A program made the position numbers and the translations under genes. From positions 4,588,001 through 4,652,000 of the forward strand of contig CM065648.1 of NCBI GenBank assembly GCA_033220425.1: 64,000 nucleotides of DNA. The letters are read 5' to 3'. The DNA comes from Lepraria neglecta (Eukaryota; Ascomycota; Lecanoromycetes; Lecanorales; Stereocaulaceae). Every line of letters begins with the position of its first letter. The stretch's first letter is position 1. Below, piece by piece: positions 55,875 through 64,000 of this stretch. The notes under the pieces were generated by a model. That model saw only the letters and a list, made by a program, of their open reading frames with translations, had not been told where the DNA came from and did no database searches.

Positions 55875-56844
55875 CGCTTGTGTCCCGATTATATTGACCG
55901 CACCGGCGCAAGCACTACTGCAGGCCAAGATGCGCCGTTTCTCCGCTATTCCTCATACAATTTATGTGAGTAAACACGGAGAAGACGCGTCTTGTTGCCG
56001 CTTCCAATGTCTCCGTCAATGTCGCTGTCGCGGGGAAGGTTGCTTGCCCCTAGGATCTCCGCCCCTGAGTAATAATTTGGCGGCGGAAACAGCGTTATAT
56101 ATGGTACTATCCTAATAATATATACTACCGCCCAGGGGGTTCCTGGCGCCCTCCACCACTTCATACTGCGCCTGTAACTCCGCCCTCAGGTCAGCGATCC
56201 CCATTGCGCGTAGCGGGCCTGTAATATGTTCTAGGCGAGCAACCCATCTCTTCATAATATCATCTGCTAAGTCCGGCGGAAGCTGGGTTACCGTCTCCTC
56301 CAGGTCGTAGTACTTGCTTTTCAGCGACTCCAGGGTCTCCCTTAAATCAAGGCGGCGGCGAGCTGGGGCTCCTTGCGATAAAGGCGACAGTAATAGTATG
56401 ATGTTCGGGCCCCGCCCTGGGTGTCGGTGAGAGGGGTGGAGCGCCTGTGGGACCAAAAATTGGTGGCGTAAGGCCAAAAGGTATCGTACTGCTCAGGCTT
56501 CCAGGTCTGCAACTCGGTAGGATTGAAGAGCTTTTCGCGGGCGACAGCGACGTCAGGCGGGGCCCTGAAGATATGTGCCATAGGGGTAGTATAGTAGGTA
56601 GCTGGGAGGGCGGGACGGGGGCAAATAGCGGTGGTGGATAGGTACTATAGGTAGGAATCGTCAGCGCAGTGGGAAATTTGGTAGAAAGGAGACGATGCAC
56701 AGGCGGCAGCGAGGTGTTTACTAACAAGACGCGTCTTCTCCGTGTTTACTCACCTAAATTGTATGAGGAATAGCGGAGAAACGGCTCATCTTAGCCTGCA
56801 GTAGTGCTTGCGCCGGTGCGGTCAATATAATCGGAACCGCTTGT
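55875..56844. mobile_element. 956-bp transposon with 115-bp TIRs, MULE-like
   Basis: The element spans 55882-56837. The left TIR 55882-55996 is repeated inverted at 56723-56837 with only about four mismatches over 115 bp; the ends read GTCCCGATTATATTGACCGC and GTTCCGATTATATTGACCGC. Both sides are flanked by the direct repeat CGCTTGT (55875-55881 and 56838-56844), a target-site duplication. Very long TIRs are typical of Mutator-like elements, though a 9-bp duplication would be usual. It lies between the AlkB and CDK1 promoters. Confidence 0.85.
56112..56581 (-). other. Degenerate internal ORF of the transposon
   Basis: From ATG 56581 a 79-codon frame reads MAHIFRAPPDVAVAREKLFN, ...FWPYATNFWSHRRS, TSYYYCRLYRKEP, then stops. 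Another frame of the same strand continues as RRRLDLRETLESLKSKYYDL to 56112. The YYYC segment recalls the N-terminal DNA-binding part of fungal Mutator-like transposases. No catalytic domain remains, so the element is non-autonomous. Confidence 0.4.
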
Positions 56845-57125
56845 AGCGCCTCGTTAGCGCGTAGCCCGGTTCTGTGTTTACAAAACGGACCGATGCAAGA
56901 CATACACAACACGAAAGCGACTCTCGGACATCCTCGACGTTACTAACCCAACAGCCCTTTTCCTCCTATGGACCCATTCGTTGTTTGACACTCTTTTACT
57001 CGAGCAAATTAGCATTGACTGTCACCGATTAACAACATCCGCTACCACAGTAGTTTTCCCAAGTCCCATCGGAGCAGCTTCAGGAAGCTATCATCCCGTA
57101 AATTAGTCTCAGCTGTTGAACTATC

Positions 57126-58298
57126 ATGGAGAACTATCAGAAGATCGAGAAGATCGGAGAGGGTAATCGCACGAATTCTGTCCTATGCCGATCTGCAATT
57201 CCTTAGCACCGCTGGCCCCTCGATACTGAGACATGCTAATGATCGCTCGAAAAGGTACCTACGGTGTTGTCTACAAAGCCCGGGATCTTACCCATCCTAC
57301 TCGAATCGTCGCCTTGAAGAAGATCCGCCTCGAAGCCGAAGATGAGGGTGTCCCAAGCACAGCCATCCGGGAGATTTCACTGCTCAAAGAGATGAACGAC
57401 CCAAACATTGTCCGCTTGCTCAACATCGTTCACGCTGATGGTCACAAATTATACTTGGTGTTCGAATTCTTGGATCTGGATCTCAAGAAATACATGGAAG
57501 CACTGCCAGTCAGTGATGGGGGGAGAGGAAAGGCATTCCCACAGGGTTCAGGGCCAGACCTTGGGAGGCTCGGCCTTGGTGACGCCATGGTCAAGAAGTT
57601 CATGAGCCAGCTTGTGGAAGGCGTGAGGTACTGTCACAGTCACCGCGTACTACATCGCGATTTGAAGCCGCAGAACCTCCTCATTGACCGAGACGGGAAC
57701 TTGAAGCTGGCAGATTTTGGTCTCGCCCGAGCCTTTGGAGTACCCTTGCGCACATACACACATGAGGTGAGCAATCAGGGCACCTGCATACCAAGGTCAA
57801 GGCATCAGTTGACGCGTGTCTAGGTTGTCACTCTATGGTACCGAGCGCCCGAGATTCTACTTGGTGGTCGACAATACTCAACTGGGGTGGACATGTGGTC
57901 TGTCGGCTGTATCTTTGCAGAGATGTGCACACGAAAGCCTCTTTTCCCAGGTGACTCCGAGATTGACGAGATATTCAAGATATTCCGGCAAGTTTCCTGA
58001 GGTTGACCTATCAGACCAGGTGCTGATAAATTCTAGATTCCTCGGTACCCCAAATGATCACGACTGGCCCGGCGTAACATCTTTCCCCGACTTCAAACCA
58101 TCCTTCCCCAAATGGACCCGCGATCCAACAAGAGCTCTTGTGAACAATTTAGATGATGATGGACTTGATCTCCTGGATGCTATGCTGGTCTACGATCCTG
58201 CTAGGCGTATCTCCGCAAAGCAGGCATGCATGCATCCTTACTTTGAAGCTGGTAGCTCTGCGTACTCTGGCAGGGGCAAGCCTAATGGATATCTTTGA
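57126..58298 (+). CDS. cdk1: Cyclin-dependent kinase 1 (Cdc2/Cdc28/NimX)
   Basis: Four exons, 57126-57162, 57255-57766, 57824-57987 and 58037-58298, encode 324 aa. [11 protein letters not shown] spans intron 1. Then follow the ATP-binding Lys34 (ALKKIRL), the cyclin helix [62 protein letters not shown] and the [13 protein letters not shown] insert. The short loop after [10 protein letters not shown] is common in filamentous-fungal orthologs. Established role: master kinase of the cell cycle. Intron 3 is GC-AG (GCAAGT...CTAG); no GT donor keeps the frame. Confidence 0.98.
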
Positions 58299-59261
58299 CG
58301 GGGGTCAAAATAGTAACAAGGCTGGGATAGGGTATTGATTCACCAGCTGCATTTTCGCTTTTTATTTACAGTGCTTCCCCACCATGACGGTCAGGTATTA
58401 TGAGATTATGGCGCTACACACTTGCAGGACATCCCGGAAGGCTCAAGCATCTCTAACAAGGCATATCATGTACCTTTACGTTCTTGCGATGTATGATATG
58501 GCGCAGAAGGTTAGGGACCCGGCAGTATTAGCTCTGCATATCAAGAGGCTGGCTTAGGATAGACCGCTCCTTTACGAAGCATTTCCCAACTTCATGTTAC
58601 TGGTCAGACTTGCAGGCAGGCTTCAAAGTAGCATCGCCACCATTATTTCCGCTCCAACCCCTGATCATTGCGTCTTCAGGCCCCCCACTAGTAGCCCTGC
58701 CAGAAAAGCTTGGTGGGGTCCATCAGGCTAATCCACTCAGTGAGGTGCTGAACGTTTCCCAACTGCTACACCGCACCTTCCATCTCCGCTTTTTGCAGAT
58801 GATTTAGAAGCGCAACCAACAAACATAGACTGTGATAGCAAAATCAACTCGGGAATACTGCTTTGGGATTCAAGTTGCAGCAACATCGCAACTCAGCCCT
58901 GTGAATCCCACCCATGAAACAGGGATCCACTAAAAGTTAGGCTGCAGATCGGCTCCTGCAAGGTTGTTTGGGCACAGCAATCCACCAACCACCAACCATG
59001 AACCCGGCGACACCGCCCACGAGCCGCTTGAACGTTCAGCCCCCGGGCTCTAGTCGAGCTGGATGCCGGACATGCAACACTATAACGGATTCTGCTTCGC
59101 CAAAACTGGCAGGGGAGAGCTCATAAGGAGCTTCCAGGACCCAACTCTTCTTCGACCTTGACAGCTCTCCTACGTACAGCACTTCATACCATTTGAGACG
59201 TGCTCACCGAATCTAGCCTTACAAAACAGCTCTGTCCAGTCGACGCGTAGGCATTGACATT
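58299..59261. other. Intergenic region
   Basis: About 960 bp between CDK1 and the calpain gene, same strand. It presumably contains the CDK1 3'UTR and the calpain promoter. The 58610-58807 ORF is unsupported. Confidence 0.4.
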
Positions 59262-62230
59262 ATGGACAACGAATACGGCGATGCGCAAGAGGTCGAGGAA
59301 ACTCCAGCTCCAGCGCAATCAGTGCCGGAGGCTACCCCCAAAGTGAGGAAGCAGTTGCCTCAAAGGAATGTCGACGCATTCTGGGACAAAGTATGTACTC
59401 TATCTTCCCTAGCCAACGCATCAAGCTCATGCGTCTCAGTTTACTACAAAATTTCCCGGAAAAGTACACTGCGTTCTGCCAGCAGACATCTACGCCAAAA
59501 CCAAAGCCTCCAAAGCCAAGAAGGGGGTCGTGAGCGGTCAAGTCGCGGCAAAATCCTATGATCAAGCTGCATCCGAATGCAAGCATGCCGTGGAAAAGAT
59601 CGCAAAAGAGTGTCGGAGGGTCAATCACAAATACCGCGACCCGCATTTCGATATCGAATGGGACTTGAAGCGGGACCGGCGAGACTGCTTAGATGGCTTG
59701 GAAATAAATGAGGATGACAGAGCTTGGCCGAAGTCTGTCAAACGGATTCCGGTAAGCCTATCACAGCCGTTGACCGATCTGTTGTGTAGAGACCAGCGCA
59801 GCCCCTAACGTGTTCCAGGACATCTTCGACAAGCCTGTGTTCTTCCAAGAAGGTGCTTCTGCGAGTGATGTTCGTCAGGGAATGAGTGGTGATTGCTGGT
59901 TCCTATCGGCACTGTGTGCACTTTGCAACAAGAAGGACCTGATGGACAAGATATGTGTGGCTAGGGACGAAGTTGTGGGTGTCTACGGCTTCGTGTTTCA
60001 TCGAGGTTCGTTCAGACTTCTATACCTTATACAATGGAAGGAATGCTAAGTGCAGCAGATGGAGAATGGTTTCAGACTATCATTGACGATAAACTCTACC
60101 TCATCGCGTCCGACTGGTGGGAGAGCTCCGACGAGGAGAAGCGTACTTTCGAGATGGTCAATAGACAAGATGCCGAGGAGAGATACCGCCTAGCGAATCA
60201 AACTGGCTCTAAGGCACTATACTTCGCCCAGTGTACTAGCGAAAATGAGACGTGGCTGCCGCTGCTTGAAAAGGCATTTGCCAAAGCACATGGAGATTAT
60301 AGTTCCATTGACGGAGGCTTCACGGGGTTTGCCTTCTTCTCTCTACAGTTCTAGCACGTTGCTAATACGTCGCAGAGAAGCTATTGAGGATCTCACGGGC
60401 GGCGTCACCACTGAGCTATTCACCACAGACATTCTCGACAAAGAAAAGTTCTGGACCGAAGAGATCATGAAAGTGAACGAGGAATTCCTGTTCGGCTGCG
60501 CCACAGGCACATTCGACAAATGGCAAGGTTCAGATCAAGCGTCAAGGATTGGTGCAAGGAACGATATCGTGCGCATGCATGCATATTCCATCCAGGAAGC
60601 AAAAGAGATAAAAGGAGAAAGGCTTTGTCGACTGAGGAATCCTTGGGGCGAAGGGGAGTGGAAAGGTGCTTGGAGCGACGGCTCCGAGCAATGGACACCG
60701 GAGTGGATGCAGCTTCTCGGCCACAAATTTGGCGACGATGGGATGTTCTGGATCTCCTACAAGGACCTTTTGCGAAGGTACCAAAGCTTCGATCGGACTC
60801 GGCTATTCGGGCCAGATTGGCGCATCACGCAACAGTGGACTGAATTGGACGTGCCTTGGTCTGCTGATTACAACGACACTAAGTTCAACATTACCCTTAC
60901 TCAACGCAGCCCTGTCGTGATAGTATTGTCTCAATTGGACGATCGTTACTTCAAAGGAATGCAAGGCCAGTACACCTTTCAATTACATTTCAGACTTGAA
61001 AAAGATGGGGAGAACGATTACATTGTTCGCAGCCATGGTAATTACTCTATGCACCGGTCAGTCAGCACAGACTTGGAGCTTGATGCCGGTACGTATTCTG
61101 TACTGATGAAAATCACGGCACGGCGTTGGCAAGAGGACTCTACTCCGGAGGACATAATCAGAAACAATGTCAAGTACAGGCAACAGAAGTTGATCCAGAT
61201 CGGGCTTGCGTACGACCTCGCTCACGCCAAGGGTGACATCAGAGAGACTGAAGAAGAGAAGGTAGAGCGCCAAAAGCGAGAGGAGAGGAAAAAGGCAGCG
61301 GACAAGAAGAAGCAGCGTGAAGCAAAAAGCAAAACAAACCGCAAGCAGTGGGAATATGGGAAGAGGCAGAAGGCAAGAGAAAAGCGCTACATTCAGAAGA
61401 GAGAGGCATACAACCGCAAGAAAGCCGAAGCACAGAAAGCAGCCGAGCAGACTGAGGGTGGCGCTACCGGCGAGGGAGCTGCTGCTGAGCCAGCTGTTAA
61501 TGGCGCAGACGCAGCAGCAGGCGTCGAAGGCGAAGTCGAAAAGCAAGCCGCAGCTGGCGCCACAGAGGATGCCACCGGCGAACCAGCTCCGGACCCAGCG
61601 TCCTTACCCTCACCTCCAGCGGATCTCCCGGACGGGGACGCCGAGACAACAAATGGAGTCGCCGCAGATGACCAACCCGGCGATATTCCGGCCGAGGAAG
61701 CCCAACAGGAAGAAGCCCAGGCCGAACCAGCAGCCGACGATACTACACAAGAGCCTCCTTTATCCGAAGCCAATGTCCAATCTATTCCCCAAGTCACCTT
61801 AAATGGAGATCCAGTCCCAGTCAGCACTGCACCACCCGCTTCCGTCGCCGCGCCCTCCACCCTCGCTCCCAATGACGACTACCAATACGACAGCGATGTA
61901 TCCTACACGAGCTCCATCGACAGTGTTCTGGACTTTTATCCTGATAAAGAGACCTACGCTGCTGCTGCTCTTGCCGAAGACGATGCTGAAGTAGAAGAGG
62001 ATTTGCCGCCTGCAGAAGGTGATGACGCGGACGCCGAGTTCGAGAATGACCCGTGGAATGCCGTTTGTGTTGTTGGATTGAGGGTTTATAGTAAGGATAA
62101 GGGGTGCTGCGTGCAGATTGTTAGGCCGAAGGAGGAGGAGGAAAGTTTGGATTTGGATGATGCGAGTAAAGGGGCTAGTGGGGAGGTGGATGGGGGGGGT
62201 GAGGGCGGTAACAGGGAGTTAAGGGGGTAG
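59262..62230 (+). CDS. Calpain-type cysteine protease with C-terminal coiled coil
   Basis: Five exons, 59262-59390, 59440-59751, 59819-60005, 60059-60326 and 60376-62230, encode 916 aa. The catalytic triad is Cys173 (GMSGDCWFLSALCALC), His367 (MHAYSIQEAKE) and Asn387 (RLRNPWGEGEWKGAW). A calpain domain-III-like beta region follows (FNITLTQRSPVVIVLSQLDD). Then come a long Lys/Glu/Arg coiled coil (about residues 540-640), an Ala/Glu/Pro-rich disordered stretch, and a short C-terminal conserved block (WNAVCVVGLRVYSKDKGCCV). It is distinct from PalB, and its role is not known to me. The active site is complete. Confidence 0.93.
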
Positions 62231-62749
62231 GCAAGGGAGATTTGAGGATGTTGAGCGGGGCGACCTTGCAATGGCCATCTCTTCCATCTATGATCTCTTC
62301 TCACTGTATCCGTCTGCAATAGGTCAATCGAATGTAGAAGTTCTGTATCACTATCATGGTGTTGTTTCTTCACGATTAGGAACGTCTTTTATGAAAGCTA
62401 ACGCAACCTGGCGGCAGGATTCACTCAATTGCACAGCGTATTCGCTTATTTTTTCTGCAGTCATTATATGACTGGCACAGTGGAAGCCATTAAGCTAAAT
62501 TTCGTTCTTGTGCTGACATTCAAGGATCTCAATTCGTCACGCTATTTGGTGTGCAATTAAGAAAATGGAATTGAATGAGAATACTCCTCATGGGTGGTAA
62601 AAGCTCATCACCTAACGCCTTGCTAAATCCAAGGACTTAAGGGGCATGATTTGCCGGAAAGCAAACATCTTCACTGTCTCCATTATCTTTCAAATCAATG
62701 ATTGCTCCATTCCTAACCGCCGCCTTCGGCGCAGACAGAGGACGCTTGG
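62231..62749. other. Intergenic region between convergent genes
   Basis: About 520 bp of facing 3' ends. No gene or repeat recognised. Confidence 0.4.
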
Positions 62750-63952
62750 CTAAAGTCTTCCATGCCTAGCCTTGAAAATCGATATCTTGTCATCGTAGAA
62801 TAGAATCTCCCTCAGCTTGAACTTCACCTTCTTCTCGCTCGACTGACTGCTACCCTCATCGTCATCAGTATCAGGACTTCGCTCCCCAGCATCTGAATCC
62901 GTATCTTCAGCAGCTGGTGCTGGAGTCGGAGGCGCCGGGCCCCCATCCTCGCTATCGTCGTCGTCATCATGATTGTCATGGTCTTCAGATTGATCATCTG
63001 AGTCAGTTTCGTCGGTTGCCGCCCCCTGAGTCGTTGTTGACTTTGGTTTGACTTTCTTCTCCAGGATCTCAAAGCATTTGTTTTTGATGGCTAGATAGCA
63101 GAGCTGAACATCAGGTCTTATAGCAACGACGTCCACGGCGCTCATGGCGGCTTCTCTAGGGCTGAACGAAGTGCTGTGGTCTGCTATGTAGGGCAGGTAG
63201 ATGGACCGCAGATGCGGTATCTGTGGTAGTTTCTGAAGGAAGAAATGCCAGTCTTTGTACTCAATTGACATTGCAAGTTCCCTGAGGCGACTCATCTTTC
63301 CACTAGTGACGAAGGTCAGAACTTCGCGGTTGAACATCCATTTTCTGGCCGCGACACCACGTGCTCGATTTGATACAGGGCCATAGGCACTGTCAATCAT
63401 GACTTTGGTGAGGCTGGCTCGGTGACGGCGTAGTGGGCCGCGGTAGATGGCATCTAGTGAGACGGTGGAGGGAGATGTGCCATTCTCTTGAAGGAACATC
63501 CATTCGAGGTTGTTGGGGGCGAGAGTGGTTTTGAGGAATGAGATCATTTCTTTCGAGACGGAGTCGGTGTGGATTTTCTTCAGGTTGAGTTGGTATTCGA
63601 CTGCACCAGAGAGAGACTCTGATGAGGGTTTGCGGCGAAGTCGAGGTTGTCCCTTTGGAGTAGGTAGAGATTTTGTGTGAATTGAGAGAACTAATGATTT
63701 TCTTGGGCCGTACTTCCGCTTGAGTTCCTCCCAAAGGCTTGTGCAGTCGCCACAATTGAGCAGCGTCAGGCTTGTAAGCACGGTAAAGTCAATTGCTCTC
63801 CAGAGCACTTGCGACTGAAGTGTAACTCTTTCGATCTCCAGAGTTTCCAGCCTCAATTTAATGACTGGATTAATGATGTCCTTGACTTTCAGAGCGCCTA
63901 CTGGGTCTTCTATGAAATCTTTCACGTAGGCAGTCTCTGTCAAACTGGTCAT
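62750..63952 (-). CDS. F-box/LRR-type fungal protein, probably 5'-incomplete
   Basis: A 400-codon open frame from ATG 63952. The sequence (INPVIKLRLETLEIERVTLQ, then VLTSLTLLNCGDCTSLWEEL and CGD-like leucine spacing) looks like the leucine-rich half of fungal F-box proteins, which are substrate receptors of SCF ubiquitin ligases. The C-terminal third is a long Asp/Glu/Ser run followed by REILFYDDKISIFKARHGRL. No F-box is present, and the frame stays open upstream to the window end, so the true start is probably outside. Confidence 0.65.
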   Translation of the reverse strand: MTSLTETAYVKDFIEDPVGALKVKDIINPVIKLRLETLEIERVTLQSQVLWRAIDFTVLTSLTLLNCGDCTSLWEELKRKYGPRKSLVLSIHTKSLPTPKGQPRLRRKPSSESLSGAVEYQLNLKKIHTDSVSKEMISFLKTTLAPNNLEWMFLQENGTSPSTVSLDAIYRGPLRRHRASLTKVMIDSAYGPVSNRARGVAARKWMFNREVLTFVTSGKMSRLRELAMSIEYKDWHFFLQKLPQIPHLRSIYLPYIADHSTSFSPREAAMSAVDVVAIRPDVQLCYLAIKNKCFEILEKKVKPKSTTTQGAATDETDSDDQSEDHDNHDDDDDSEDGGPAPPTPAPAAEDTDSDAGERSPDTDDDEGSSQSSEKKVKFKLREILFYDDKISIFKARHGRL

Positions 63953-64000
63953 TGTTCTCGCGCCTGGGCCACCCGGCGCCGGGTGTTCGACTGGAATCGA

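Noticed and set aside
61393-61872. 159-aa minus-strand ORF
   Set aside because: Antisense of the Ala/Glu/Pro-rich calpain tail; GC-rich repeats keep the frame open by chance.

Overview
The window is nuclear DNA of a filamentous ascomycete (Pezizomycotina). The genes are split by many short introns, mostly 45-75 nt, with GT-AG ends and CTAAC/CTGAC-like branch points. Zn2Cys6 and DUF3433 families are present, and core genes have filamentous-fungus forms. The class cannot be fixed by eye; Dothideomycetes is a guess. Exon structures were rebuilt by hand from splice signals and reading-frame continuity.

Left part (1-24 kb), mostly housekeeping: the 3' end of an FAD monooxygenase; proteasome beta-2 divergent from nucleoporin Nup159; a five-exon Zn2Cys6 regulator; an ABM-barrel protein; a probable CENP-K; a three-KH RNA-binding protein; a BTB protein; a 13-exon proline iminopeptidase with tiny exons; and a CUE/Smr protein.

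Middle (24-42 kb): two neighbouring decayed genes (a multi-TM protein and a DHCR24-like FAD oxidoreductase), an SDR, a small tail-anchored ORF, an Ysc84/SH3 actin-patch protein, a small GRGGxGN-motif protein, a phosphoglycerate-mutase-family enzyme, a DUF3433 membrane protein with an 18-residue tandem repeat, a dioxygenase-like/zinc-finger gene broken by one base, and an alpha/beta-hydrolase-like protein. Two tRNA-Leu-derived sequences follow at 41.8-42.2 kb.

42.3-48.3 kb is the most unusual part. It holds a tandem, same-strand array of eight copies of a small two-exon gene family that I do not recognise. The intron always splits the same codon, normally a Trp. Three copies look intact; five carry different lesions (nonsense, single-base insertions, splice-donor loss, start loss).

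Right part (49-64 kb): a 46-aa membrane peptide, a zinc-finger-like protein, a MITE-like inverted-repeat element, an amidase, an AlkB homologue, a 956-bp transposon with 115-bp terminal inverted repeats sitting between the AlkB and CDK1 promoters, CDK1 with a GC-AG intron, a calpain-type protease, and an F-box-type protein running to the window edge.

Single-base disruptions occur only in dispensable-looking genes, while long conserved ORFs (Nup159, calpain, amidase, DUF3433) are clean. This argues against a generally error-prone sequence.
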